In this document: piece after piece, positions 24,581 to 34,031 of the stretch
How positions within the stretch are numbered: position 1 is the first letter of the stretch
Layout: each line of letters starts with the position of its first letter
From: an uncultured Lachnospiraceae bacterium
GTDB taxonomy: Bacteria; Bacillota; Clostridia; Lachnospirales; Lachnospiraceae
DNA: 64,000 bases
Assembly: GCA_902793995.1 (NCBI GenBank)
Contig: CADBFP010000005.1
Coordinates: 16,437 to 80,436, forward strand
Reading direction: 5' to 3'
Program-made: the position numbers and the translations under genes
Notes under the pieces: model-generated
Seen by the model: only the letters and a program-made list of their open reading frames with translations
What the model was told of the DNA's origin: nothing
Database searches by the model: none

Positions 24581-26392
24581 CTATAATGACTTGTAGTACC
24601 TCTCAATCATAGCAGCCATTCGTTTGCGTCTTTCGACAAGGAACCCCTCGTAATCATTAGCATCCATACTAACCACATTTTCCGGGATCGCATTTTCGGC
24701 AAGATTCAGCATCAAATCATTCTCATCGGTAATGTTTCCAATTTGTACTTGCTTAGTCATACATTGATCCAGTATCACTCCGAAGTATTCGCAAGGAGCG
24801 TCGTCACTGATTGCTTTATTCACCTGGGTGTCCAAATAGGTATAATTGGCAACCTGATTATACTTGGATTTATAGTCTATTCCGTTCTTCTTGAGATATG
24901 CTTTCGGGAAAATATGATGGACATCTCCGGATATGGAAATCAGATCCGATATCATAGATCCCTTCATGAGCATAGAACTGCTCTTCAAAAAATCTTGTGC
25001 AGCAAGAAAAGTATTAAATGCGGGACTGTTAACGGAGGTGGTTTCCAAGTTTTGGGGAAGGGTCACACTCCAAAAAGTCTCAGGCAGAACAGAGGCTTCC
25101 GTTTCGGTTGCATATTGAATAAAGCCCTTTTCTTCGATGCTTCGAATATCCCTGCTCATGACAGATTCCGGAGAGCCCACATATCTTCCTGTAAGTGTTG
25201 AAAGCACGAACCATTTTTGAACCAGCCTCTTTATCTGCCCCTGTTGAATACTTGGATCATCATGTAATTTCAAGTATAAGGTGTAAACAAAATCCAATGT
25301 CATTCGAGAATTCAGCAGTTTGCTTGACTTGAAGCCTGCCCCCTTAATAGCTAAAACAAACTGTTCAAAATTGTATTCGTTGATAAAACTCAGGATTCCA
25401 GCCTTCAGTTTCTGATATGAATCCTCAACAATTTCATCTTTGTACTCTCGGGTAAGGAAATCACGGCCTGACAAAAGACTGACTAGATCTGCCAGTCGGC
25501 CTCGGCTAAAGCTGTACATAAAGGCAACACGAAGCATATCCCCGTAGTCCGGATCATAAATATCTTCATAATTCCTGGCTAACCATTTTATCTTTGGTGC
25601 AAACTCTGTTTTCTCAAACTCAGTATCCTTAATCATTTGCGGATAAAAATCCGGTTTTACAGCCAAATGGCAGAAGTAGTCAACAACCTTGCGCAGTGTA
25701 TTGCCTCCATGGACAGTATCGGCAGCCATTTTGGACATAACGAAATCAGACTGGCTCAAGGAGGTTCCCTTTGAATTGATTCGGATAAAAATCTCTGTGA
25801 CTTCGTCGATATCAAGAGAATGATCCAATTCTATGACACCTATTTGTCGATTAGCAATTCCCTTCAGTTTTAGAATAATCTCTGACAATTCATCAATATC
25901 GACCCCTTCGTTTTCCTGAACATAGTTATTTGCAAAAGCAATCTGCTTGAAATCGTTCTTGAAAACATCGGCAATGTCCGGAATCCATTTTTTGTCCTTC
26001 AAGCGAGACGCATCCTGTACCGCAAACCTTTTGGTGGGATCCTCGGCCAGAGGATTAAAGGCAATTTTGATTCTGCCTTTATTGAAGTCCTCATCCAAAA
26101 CCTCTATGCCGGATATGGCCGCCATCAGCGCTGTTATTCTTTGCTGGCCATCAATCAGGACATGCTTCCCGTTTGACATCGTTCCCTCTTTTGTCTGAAC
26201 ATCCGGATTCTTCCATGTGATAATGTATCCGGTGGGATAGCCATTATAGAGAGAATCAATCAAATCTCTCACCTGGCTTCTCTTCCATACAAAGGGGCGC
26301 TGAATTTCCGGGATAACAAACTGTTTTGCCTCAATAAGCCCCAAAACAGCACTGACCGAGTATTGCATTAAAGTGAATTTTTCGCCAATCAT
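24581..26392 (-). CDS. GmrSD-like DUF262/HNH (DUF1524-type) protein, restriction-associated
   Basis: 603 aa. The N-terminal DUF262 (ParB-like nuclease fold) shows VIPEIQRPFVWKRSQVRDLI and the DGQQRITAL motif near residue 77. The C-terminal part has GDVHHIFPKAYLKKNGIDYK, an HNH-like block as in GmrSD and related type IV systems. GmrSD cleaves glucosylated hydroxymethylcytosine DNA; whether this protein does so is unknown. The domain order is that of the fused single-chain form. It is encoded 9 bp downstream of hsdM, inside a type I operon, an arrangement suggesting a combined modification-dependent and -independent defence. Confidence 0.85.
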   Translation of the reverse strand: MIGEKFTLMQYSVSAVLGLIEAKQFVIPEIQRPFVWKRSQVRDLIDSLYNGYPTGYIITWKNPDVQTKEGTMSNGKHVLIDGQQRITALMAAISGIEVLDEDFNKGRIKIAFNPLAEDPTKRFAVQDASRLKDKKWIPDIADVFKNDFKQIAFANNYVQENEGVDIDELSEIILKLKGIANRQIGVIELDHSLDIDEVTEIFIRINSKGTSLSQSDFVMSKMAADTVHGGNTLRKVVDYFCHLAVKPDFYPQMIKDTEFEKTEFAPKIKWLARNYEDIYDPDYGDMLRVAFMYSFSRGRLADLVSLLSGRDFLTREYKDEIVEDSYQKLKAGILSFINEYNFEQFVLAIKGAGFKSSKLLNSRMTLDFVYTLYLKLHDDPSIQQGQIKRLVQKWFVLSTLTGRYVGSPESVMSRDIRSIEEKGFIQYATETEASVLPETFWSVTLPQNLETTSVNSPAFNTFLAAQDFLKSSSMLMKGSMISDLISISGDVHHIFPKAYLKKNGIDYKSKYNQVANYTYLDTQVNKAISDDAPCEYFGVILDQCMTKQVQIGNITDENDLMLNLAENAIPENVVSMDANDYEGFLVERRKRMAAMIERYYKSL

Positions 26393-26401
26393 TGCAAGCC
26401 C

Positions 26402-27982
26402 TTATCCTTCCATATTTCCAAAAGTCATATCTTCTGCCACCATCCTTTGGTCTGGCTGAACCTTAGGATAGAGAGCGGCATCTTCCTTCTGCTTCTGGCC
26501 CAGATGAGCTCTCAGTTCTGCAAAGCTGGCCAGGGCACTCTGCAGATTTTCTATTATATCATCCGCCAGCACATCGGGGGCAGGCAGATTGTCCAAATCG
26601 GCAAGGGACTTGTCTTTGACCCAGAATATATCCAGACTGGTTTTGTCTCTTGCCAGAATCTCTGCCACATCGAACTTGCGCCAGCGGCCGTCGGGATTAT
26701 CCTCGCTCCATGTTTCAGTGCGCTCATGGCGGTTTTCCGGATGGTAGCAGGCAATGAAATCCTCCAAATCGGAATACTGTAAGGGATTCTGTTTTAAGGT
26801 GAAATGGATATTGGTGCGGAAGTCGTAGATCCACACATGTTTCGTTTGTATTTCTGCACTGGCGGGCCGCTTATCAAAGAAAATAACATTTGCCTTAACG
26901 CCCTGTTTATAAAAGATACCGGTTGGCAGGCGGAGGATCGTATGGAGATCACAGGTGGCAAGCAACTTTTTACGGATAACTTCTCCGGCGCCGCCCTCAA
27001 AGAGCACATTGTCCGGCACCACCACCGCTGCCTTGCCGCTGGCTTTCAGGAGGGTGTTGATATGCTGTATAAAATTGAACTGCTTGTTGCTGCTGGTGGT
27101 CCAGAAATCCTGCCGGTTATAAACCAAATCTTCTTCCTCCTGCTCGCCTTCCTCATTGGTGAAGGTAAGGGAAGATTTTTTACCAAAGGGCGGGTTGGTC
27201 AGAACATAATCCACCCGGTAACCCGGATCGGTAAGTAGCGAATCCCCACGGGCAACGGGAACATTGCCGTAAATGTCGCCGATGTTATGCAGATATAGAT
27301 TCATCAGGCAGAGCTTAAAGGTTGAGGGCACCAGCTCGTTGCCAAAAAAGGTCTTGTTTTTCAGAAACTCCTTCTGCTCCCGGTCCAGGGCATAGTTGGC
27401 AGGGTCAGTCAGAAAGGATTGTGCTGCCAGAAAAAAGCCGCCACTGCCACAGCAGGGATCTGCAATGGTTTTCATGGGCTCCGGACGCACGCAAGTCACC
27501 ATGGCCTGAATCAAGGGACGGGGCGTGAAATACTGGCCCGCCCCGGACTTCACATCTTCCGCATTTTTCTGGAGCAAACCCTCGTAAATCTCGCCCTTCA
27601 CATCGGAGGACATGGATACCCACTTTTCCCTATCGATCATTTGGACAATTCGGAACAAAATCGCCGCATTGGAGACCTTATTGATGGCACCCTTGAAAAT
27701 CTGGCCCAAGATGCCTCCCTGCTCGCCCAACTTTTCCAAGGTCTTTTTATATTGTTCTTCCAGATCAGCACCGGTGAGGGTATTCATGTCCGACCAGCCG
27801 TAACCAGCGGGGATACCGGTTTCACGCTTATAGGGCGGCTTGGCATATTCATCAGACATCTTTAGGAAGATGAGATAGGTCAGCTGCTCCAAATAATCGC
27901 CATAGGATACGCCGTCGTCCCGTAAAGGGTCACACATACCCCAGACTTTGGATATAATGGATGAAGCATTGTTTTCTGCCAT
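26402..27982 (-). CDS. hsdM: Type I restriction-modification system methyltransferase subunit HsdM
   Basis: 526 aa N6-adenine DNA methyltransferase subunit. The N-terminal HsdM domain begins with SIISKVWGMCDPLRDDG. The SAM motif is ADPCCGSGGFFLAA near residue 175 and the catalytic motif IV is NPPFGKKSS near 265. With HsdS it methylates the recognition sequence; with HsdR it forms the restriction complex. It sits downstream of a membrane-protein gene inserted between hsdS and hsdM, with abutting stop and start. Confidence 0.95.
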   Translation of the reverse strand: MAENNASSIISKVWGMCDPLRDDGVSYGDYLEQLTYLIFLKMSDEYAKPPYKRETGIPAGYGWSDMNTLTGADLEEQYKKTLEKLGEQGGILGQIFKGAINKVSNAAILFRIVQMIDREKWVSMSSDVKGEIYEGLLQKNAEDVKSGAGQYFTPRPLIQAMVTCVRPEPMKTIADPCCGSGGFFLAAQSFLTDPANYALDREQKEFLKNKTFFGNELVPSTFKLCLMNLYLHNIGDIYGNVPVARGDSLLTDPGYRVDYVLTNPPFGKKSSLTFTNEEGEQEEEDLVYNRQDFWTTSSNKQFNFIQHINTLLKASGKAAVVVPDNVLFEGGAGEVIRKKLLATCDLHTILRLPTGIFYKQGVKANVIFFDKRPASAEIQTKHVWIYDFRTNIHFTLKQNPLQYSDLEDFIACYHPENRHERTETWSEDNPDGRWRKFDVAEILARDKTSLDIFWVKDKSLADLDNLPAPDVLADDIIENLQSALASFAELRAHLGQKQKEDAALYPKVQPDQRMVAEDMTFGNMEG

Positions 27983-28608
27983 TATTTGTTTTCCTCCTCA
28001 TCTATAAGCAATTCCGGTTCCATCACTTGGAAAGTATCTATTGAAATGTTTTGGCTAAATGGATGCACAGAGCAATTAAACTCTAATTTCTGACTATACA
28101 TATTACCAGCGATATCCGAGAATCTCAAAATCAAATCTCCTTTGTGTGAGTATAAAGCTTCTGTTTCTTCTGCCATAATCGTGATATTTAACGGGTGTGA
28201 ATGATTACTACAAAGCACAGTCATCTTAAGTGGTTGATGAATAAGATGACTATCGGTGCACCAATCAGCTTGCATATTACAGGCCATTCCCATGCCTATG
28301 TTTTTCAACGTAAGGCCAAATGACACCCAAGCCAACTTGTCATCTTGGTACCGGTCCTTAACAATTAACCTGACCTGCATGTCGGGAAATGGAAGTTGCG
28401 TTCCTTTAGGATAAACAGTCTCCCCAATTGTAGCTGAAATATAAGGCAGAACGCTTAACCTTTGAGATTCTTTGAATTGCCGTTTTGATTCTTCTAATTG
28501 CTTTTCGGCTGCAATTGCGGATTTTCTATTGGAACGCCAAATATACACAGTGGCAATCACATATACCAGCGTTATAATGACCATCAACCAATCTGTAATC
28601 ATCGGCAT
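27982..28608 (-). CDS. Membrane-anchored protein between hsdS and hsdM (unknown function)
   Basis: About 208 aa starting MPMITDWLMVIITLVYVIATVY. The ATG at 28608 is chosen because GGGAGG precedes it by 7 bp; the TTG at 28626 would lie over the ribosome binding site. It has one membrane helix (about 4-24), a coiled-coil-like AEKQLEESKRQFKESQR segment, then a beta-rich domain ending with LRFSDIAGNMYSQKLEFN. That SDIxGNxY motif is shared with the protein at 23948-24502. Its stop abuts the hsdM start, so it is part of the operon. No named family recognised. Confidence 0.6.
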   Translation of the reverse strand: MPMITDWLMVIITLVYVIATVYIWRSNRKSAIAAEKQLEESKRQFKESQRLSVLPYISATIGETVYPKGTQLPFPDMQVRLIVKDRYQDDKLAWVSFGLTLKNIGMGMACNMQADWCTDSHLIHQPLKMTVLCSNHSHPLNITIMAEETEALYSHKGDLILRFSDIAGNMYSQKLEFNCSVHPFSQNISIDTFQVMEPELLIDEEENK

Positions 28609-28609
28609 A

Positions 28610-29716
28610 TCACAGCCTCCCTTCAAAGGCGTCTTTCAAAATGCTTTGCCGCATGGCTTCCGCCTGTTGCAAGGCGGTATTCACTGTCTGCTCAATGCTG
28701 TCACAGACAGAAAGACGATTATCAATATACGCTATGGCTTGTCGTGCGATTGCGTCCGATACGACAGGGACGGAAGTATCACGTATATCATCCAAACCGA
28801 GCCCAAGTTTTCCTCCGCCGCGTTTGTTCTTTAACAAGTCCTTCTGCCCCCACTCACTACGCAAATACCAGGCCATGAATTCTCCCTGTGACGGATTATT
28901 GAAACGTACCATAGCGATGTGCTGATTAATATATGCCTCTTCTATATCCTCTGGGATAAGTGCAATACTACCAAGATCAGCAGTAATAGAAACAAGCACA
29001 TCACCGTTCAATAAACGACTGCGTTTTCCCTCTGCTTTATCTGGCAATTTGACATATTGAACACTATCGTTTTTTAGTTGAATCCCATCACGAGTCAGGT
29101 CTGTTATTCGAATGAATCGTGCACCATTGTCAGAATAGTACTGCGCCCACCCACGAGACCCACTCGTCACAAGTGAGCTCATTTCACGAATCCGCTTCTT
29201 GATTGTCAAGTTAGAAAACGCCTCTTTAAGCACCGCCTGCCGATATACCGCAAGCTGGGCTTTTGTCTTTTTCAATGTTTCCACCCCGGCGTCAAGCTGG
29301 GAGAACATCTCCTCGATCCGGGCAACAATGCGTTCCTGCTCTGGGAGAGACGGGACAGGCATATAGATTTTGAGCAAATCGCCTTTCGCAAGGCTCGGTC
29401 TTCCGGTAGATTTATCCAAGGGCATGAAATTGAAATGGACGCAAAAATAGTACAAATACCTGGGATTAATGTCCTCACCGGGCACAATACCAAAAGCAGT
29501 ATCTATGTTCCAGAATGGTTCATTTACAAAGATAGGGCGATTGATTGTGCCCTTTCTACCAACAATGGTTGTTCCGGCTTCACACAAATAATCATTTGCA
29601 TAACCCATTAAGCCACCGCTTCCATAAATAGGATACTTCCCATTAGGATCCACAACTGCACTCTGATTCTTACCACTGATAATATGTAATACGTCTTTCC
29701 ATTGTTTTAGTTCCAT
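28610..29716 (-). CDS. hsdS: Type I restriction-modification system specificity subunit HsdS
   Basis: About 368 aa with two target-recognition domains. The first conserved spacer helix lies near 125-170 (LPEQERIVARIEEMFSQLDAG), and the second ends the protein (IDNRLSVCDSIEQTVN...AMRQSILKDAFEGRL). The TRDs differ from each other, implying an asymmetric bipartite target. The ATG at 29716 overlaps the hsdR end; the ATG at 29737 is also possible. The length is close to normal, so both TRDs seem complete. Confidence 0.93.
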   Translation of the reverse strand: MELKQWKDVLHIISGKNQSAVVDPNGKYPIYGSGGLMGYANDYLCEAGTTIVGRKGTINRPIFVNEPFWNIDTAFGIVPGEDINPRYLYYFCVHFNFMPLDKSTGRPSLAKGDLLKIYMPVPSLPEQERIVARIEEMFSQLDAGVETLKKTKAQLAVYRQAVLKEAFSNLTIKKRIREMSSLVTSGSRGWAQYYSDNGARFIRITDLTRDGIQLKNDSVQYVKLPDKAEGKRSRLLNGDVLVSITADLGSIALIPEDIEEAYINQHIAMVRFNNPSQGEFMAWYLRSEWGQKDLLKNKRGGGKLGLGLDDIRDTSVPVVSDAIARQAIAYIDNRLSVCDSIEQTVNTALQQAEAMRQSILKDAFEGRL

Positions 29717-29717
29717 A

Positions 29718-32468
29718 TCACGCCACCAGTTCCACATTCATTTCCTGCAGGATCGCCTCATACTGGCTCCCGAACACATCGTAAAACCGCCCCAGTCCCC
29801 CTTTCCGGTCAAAGGGGCTAAGATCCAGATCATCTGGCTCTATGCTGAGGGAGGTGGCGATATGGTCCTTGATTAAACGCAGCCATTCCATCTGCTCATC
29901 CGTGAAATGCACCGCCCCGGCGTTCCGGCGCAGGGTCCATTGCATGAAGTTATAATTCACCCGGTCCGCAAAGGGGGTGAGATTGTCGGCATATCCCATC
30001 TCGAAACGAATAATGGAAATGAGGTCCGTTAGCTGGGCCACAGTCCCTCGGCGCACCTTTTCCGGCTTTTTGATGGCATAGCATTCCCACAGGCGTTCAA
30101 TGGTGATATTCTGGGCCTTTAGCTTTTCATACAGAGACTTGAGCTGGGAGATGGCCATGGGACGATCCTTATACCGTTGATCGTAGATGATCCGCAAGGC
30201 AAGGATCTCGTCTTTATTCTCCTCAATGAAGGCGTGAAAGCTTTGCAAAACCCTGTCTGCATTGGCCTGCTTATCCGCATCATAGCCGGCAAAAAGGACG
30301 GAATCGATATTCACGGAATCAATGACCTGATCGTGGCTGCGGCGCACACCTTCGATATACTCCCGGATCTGGGGATCAAAGAAGGGCTGTACCGCTTCCT
30401 TGACAAGCTCTTTCCTAACTTCGTCCATCCTACGCTGTTCCTCTTCCGTGGGCTCATGGTCGTCGGACAGATTCACAGCTGCCTTTTCTGATACAATATC
30501 CGGATCAAAGGCATCCAGCAAACGCTGGGCCATATTCCCTGCGCTGCTGCCAACCGTGCTGCTGAACTCGCTGCGTTCCCGCTCCGTCATTTTGCTGTTC
30601 AGGCGAATCACCCGGTTGGCAAGAGATGTAAGGGTATCTTCATCTCTGGCCCCCATGGCAACAGTCAACATCAATTCTTTCATACTGACGGAGGGCTTGC
30701 GCTCCAGCGGCCGGGTATCGGTCTTTTTAGATTTTGTCACCCCCACGGCATCTACGATTACAAAATGGTCTTTATTCTCGCTGGCAGAAGGGGTGACTTT
30801 CTGCAGGTCGTCTTTACCCAGGGTACGGGTGCCCCGCCCCTTCATTTGCTCAAAGTAGTTTTTACTGCGTATATCACGCATGAAAATCAGACATTCAATG
30901 GGCTTCACATCCGTGCCGGTGGCGATCATATCCACTGTGACGGCGATCCGGGGATAATAATCATTACGGAAAGCGCTGAGAATGGTTTCCGGACGGTCCG
31001 CCTGACAGGTGATCTTTTGGCAGAATTCATTTCCTTCTCCAAACTCCTCCCGGACAATTTGAATGATATCATCCGCATGGCTGTCGGTTTTTGCGAAGAT
31101 CAGGGTTTTGGGAACCTCCCGCCGATGGGGAAACAGCTGCGTGGGCAAACTCTCTTTGAAGGTGCGGATAACCGTGCGGATCTGGCTGGGATTCACCACA
31201 TCCCGGTCCATATTGGAGGCGGTATAGTCGAGATCCTCATCCATCTGCTTCCATCGTTTTGCCCTGGTCATGCGGTCACGATACTCTATCTGCTGCTTCA
31301 TAATATGGGCACCGTTTTGGGTCACATCGGTTTCAATCAAAAAGATGTCCTCTCCCACATTGACGCCGTCAATAATGGCCTGCTCCCGGGAGTACTCGCT
31401 GACGATGTTTTGGTCGAAAAAAGCAAAGGTGCGCTTGTCCGGTGTGGCGGTTAGGCCAATGATGAAGGAATCGAAGTATTCCAGCACCTGATTCCACACA
31501 TTATAAATCGACCGATGGCACTCATCAACGATGATGCAATCAAAGAATTCCGGCGGATATTTCCGGTTATATACGACCTCCTTGAATGCCTGATTGTCTG
31601 CTCCGCTTTGTTCAAAAAGAGATTCTTCCTCTGCAGATTCATCCATTTCCTCTCCCTTAAGTATGGAGTACATACGCTGGATGGTGCTGATGCACACTTG
31701 GATATCGTTTGGAATATAAGAACGATTCAAACGACGCACACCATAGAGCTGGGCAAAGGAGCGGTTGTCATCATTGGGCGTATAGGCCAGGAATTCACGT
31801 TCTGCCTGCTCACCCAGTGATTTAGTATCCACAAGAAAGAGGATACGCTGCATTTTAGCATATTTCAAAAGCCGGTAAGCTGCTGTAATGGCGGTGAAAG
31901 TCTTTCCTGCACCGGTGGCCATTTGCACCAGGGCTTTGGGGCGGTTCTCCGCAAAAGAGGCATCCAGATTGTGAATAGCGGTGATCTGGCAGTCACGGAA
32001 TCCCGTGGTGTCCAGTGCCGGAAAATGCTTCATGTTGTTCCGGATCGTATCATCCTTTTGGAGCAAGCCAAGGAGCGTTTCCGGTCTATGGAAGGAATAA
32101 ACCCGGCGGGAGCGATACTTGATATCGTTATAATCTGTAAAGCGTGTAAGCTGCCCGGTAGCCTCGTATGCAAAACGGATTCTATAGTCCGTGCTTATAT
32201 ATCGAAATGTGCTGTTGGCATAGCGCCCGGACTGGCTTTCCACAACGGTAATGTTTTCTCCCAGCTCGTCCTTTTTTGCTTCGATCACGCCGATGGGTTT
32301 TCCGTCAACAAAGAGAGCATAATCAACAGGCCCGGTACTGGTGGGATATTCCCGCACAGCAACGCCCAACCCTGCCATAGGGTTGACTTCTTTTATATCC
32401 TGGAGCAGCCATCCCGCCTTCTCCAAGCGTTCGTCAATCAAAACTCTGGCTTCGTTTTCCGGTGTCAT
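29718..32468 (-). CDS. hsdR: Type I restriction-modification system endonuclease/translocase subunit HsdR
   Basis: 916 aa. The N-terminal nuclease fold has VDYALFVDGKPIGVIEAKKD, the PD-(D/E)xK-type E-x-K motif, near residues 48-68. The DEAD-like motor has QMATGAGKTFTAITAAY (motif I), IIVDECHRSIYNVW (motif II) and FMRDIRSKNYFEQMKGRGTR (motif VI). A C-terminal helical domain (about 790-916) contacts the methylase. It is the first gene of the operon, followed by hsdS with overlap. A GGGAGAG ribosome binding site precedes the ATG. Confidence 0.95.
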   Translation of the reverse strand: MTPENEARVLIDERLEKAGWLLQDIKEVNPMAGLGVAVREYPTSTGPVDYALFVDGKPIGVIEAKKDELGENITVVESQSGRYANSTFRYISTDYRIRFAYEATGQLTRFTDYNDIKYRSRRVYSFHRPETLLGLLQKDDTIRNNMKHFPALDTTGFRDCQITAIHNLDASFAENRPKALVQMATGAGKTFTAITAAYRLLKYAKMQRILFLVDTKSLGEQAEREFLAYTPNDDNRSFAQLYGVRRLNRSYIPNDIQVCISTIQRMYSILKGEEMDESAEEESLFEQSGADNQAFKEVVYNRKYPPEFFDCIIVDECHRSIYNVWNQVLEYFDSFIIGLTATPDKRTFAFFDQNIVSEYSREQAIIDGVNVGEDIFLIETDVTQNGAHIMKQQIEYRDRMTRAKRWKQMDEDLDYTASNMDRDVVNPSQIRTVIRTFKESLPTQLFPHRREVPKTLIFAKTDSHADDIIQIVREEFGEGNEFCQKITCQADRPETILSAFRNDYYPRIAVTVDMIATGTDVKPIECLIFMRDIRSKNYFEQMKGRGTRTLGKDDLQKVTPSASENKDHFVIVDAVGVTKSKKTDTRPLERKPSVSMKELMLTVAMGARDEDTLTSLANRVIRLNSKMTERERSEFSSTVGSSAGNMAQRLLDAFDPDIVSEKAAVNLSDDHEPTEEEQRRMDEVRKELVKEAVQPFFDPQIREYIEGVRRSHDQVIDSVNIDSVLFAGYDADKQANADRVLQSFHAFIEENKDEILALRIIYDQRYKDRPMAISQLKSLYEKLKAQNITIERLWECYAIKKPEKVRRGTVAQLTDLISIIRFEMGYADNLTPFADRVNYNFMQWTLRRNAGAVHFTDEQMEWLRLIKDHIATSLSIEPDDLDLSPFDRKGGLGRFYDVFGSQYEAILQEMNVELVA

Positions 32469-32508
32469 TTTATCAACTCTCCCAACGCAAATCTCACGCC
32501 ATGTTAAT

Positions 32509-32537
32509 ACTATACCATGTTCAGCGCATCAGTTCAA
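32509..32537 (-). promoter_or_regulatory. Promoter of the hsd operon
   Basis: On the minus strand: TTGAAC (32537-32532), a 17-bp spacer, TATAGT (32514-32509), 41 bp upstream of the hsdR ATG. Confidence 0.65.
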
Positions 32538-32740
32538 TTCTGGATTATTCCGATTTTTGAGAGATATAAAGGTGACAAGTTTACGGATTGCATGCCAAAA
32601 TCCCCCCTTGACTTATTCGAACTTATGTTCTATTATTTCCATTGCGAACAAATTTTCGAAATTTTTACAAAAACTTGGAACATTTTGGCCCTGATAATTC
32701 CAGAGGTAAGTGAAGGGGCAAAAGAAAGGAGGAAATAGAA

Positions 32741-33652
32741 TTGGAGGATCAACGCCCCAAATGGTTTGCCGGTGGATTCCCCATCAACATAATGTACTAT
32801 CCGGCTTTTTTGTTTCTCCCAAAAGAGTATCTGGAAAGGACTTCTCCAAGTCTGCTGGAGGTTCCACGGATCCCGGCCAAGGCCGTCTTTGATCCGGCGT
32901 CCTGGGATCTGATCTCTGGAGATCGTTTTTATGCGACGGTGCAGCACGGCATTGCCTGGATGCTTTGGTTTCATCTGATGCCGGATGAGGATCCCACCGT
33001 CTATTCCATACGGGACCCTATCAAGCGGTATGTGTTCGACACGAACTACTGGGTGGAGAAAATGACGGAGAGGCGTATTATCCCTTCCTTGGGAGTTCTT
33101 TTGGCGGATGATGAAAGCAGGGGGAATGTTTTTAATTATATCTCGCTGATGCAGATGGATCTGACATTGGGGCCTTTTGTTGCGGAAGTCGCCTGGCATG
33201 ACAACATAAAGGAAGTCATCTCCGTGGTCGAAGAACACCGTTGCTTCGAAGACTATGGCAAAAGGAACAGTTTTGAGAAGCGGGAGTTTTATCGAAACTG
33301 GTATCATACCCGCACTCGGCATCCTATGGTCTCTCTTGATCAATATCAGGATGAATACAGCGAAGCGAATGGTGGCGCCGACTGGGATCCCCCCGACGAG
33401 TCTCCTTCCTTTGAAAGCCAGGTGAACTGCCAGATCCTGGCGGATCAGTTTATGGACACCCTTTCCGAAAAGGATAAGCAGATCCTGCAGCTTCGGCTGG
33501 AGGGCCGCACCATGGAGGAGGTGGCAAAGCGGCTGGGATATGCCACCCACTCCGCCGTGCTCAAACGGCTACGGAAGATCGGCCTGGCCTTTGAGAAGTT
33601 TGCGGGTGTGGAGTATGGCTTTGACGGACGGCGGATATTGAAGACGGATTGA
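32741..33652 (+). CDS. Mobile-element sigma-70-like protein (region 4 HTH only)
   Basis: 303 aa with a TTG start at 32741 supported by AAAGGAGG 8 bp upstream. The C-terminal region (about 232-290) has ADQFMDTLSEKDKQILQLRL and EGRTMEEVAKRLGYATHSAV, a sigma-70 region-4 type helix-turn-helix. Residues 1-220 contain no region 2 that I can see, so it may be an activator rather than a full sigma factor. Similar proteins head the transfer module of clostridial mobilizable elements. It is divergent from hsdR and upstream of the small zinc-type protein and the VapE-like gene. Confidence 0.65.
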   Translation: MEDQRPKWFAGGFPINIMYYPAFLFLPKEYLERTSPSLLEVPRIPAKAVFDPASWDLISGDRFYATVQHGIAWMLWFHLMPDEDPTVYSIRDPIKRYVFDTNYWVEKMTERRIIPSLGVLLADDESRGNVFNYISLMQMDLTLGPFVAEVAWHDNIKEVISVVEEHRCFEDYGKRNSFEKREFYRNWYHTRTRHPMVSLDQYQDEYSEANGGADWDPPDESPSFESQVNCQILADQFMDTLSEKDKQILQLRLEGRTMEEVAKRLGYATHSAVLKRLRKIGLAFEKFAGVEYGFDGRRILKTD

Positions 33653-33830
33653 CCCTCTGACCGCCGCAAAACACTTTTGGCGGGGAATGACCACCCCTGC
33701 CCCATAGAATGGCTCTACGGCCCGAAAACGGCCTGATTTCGCCCCGAGAACATACAGTTTTCGGAGTGGTCAGGTCTTTTTTATATGCAAAAAACTTCCG
33801 GCATTCGGGAGCCGGAGAAAGGAGGACGGT
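33653..33830. other. Intergenic region with an imperfect hairpin (no gene seen)
   Basis: 178 bp between the sigma-like gene and the next small gene. It contains CCGCC...GGCGG arms at about 33660-33687 and a short GGCCCGAAAACGGCC dyad near 33719-33733, which could end or attenuate transcription. No coding frame is supported except the start of the next gene's ribosome binding site. Confidence 0.5.
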
Positions 33831-34031
33831 ATGCCACGCATGCCAAAGTATCTCAAGGAAGAATGGGCATTCTTCCTTGATGAGCGTGGACGGAAGCAAT
33901 ACTGCGCATTCTGCCAGGGATGTGAGCGGGAATGCAAGCAAAGCTTCCGGGCCACAGTAGTTTACTGCCCAAAATATAGGTCAAAAAGGAGGAAAAACGA
34001 CCATGAACCAAAACGAAATGCCCTGGAATGA
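33831..34031 (+). CDS. Small cysteine-rich element protein (putative zinc-binding)
   Basis: 66 aa with the start preceded by GAAAGGAGG. Five cysteines in CAFCQGCERECKQSFRATVV and YCPKYRS give a likely zinc site, with a basic C-terminus. It overlaps the following VapE-like gene by 29 bp. I do not recognise a named family; its place matches small genes in mobilizable elements of Clostridia. Confidence 0.55.
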   Translation: MPRMPKYLKEEWAFFLDERGRKQYCAFCQGCERECKQSFRATVVYCPKYRSKRRKNDHEPKRNALE

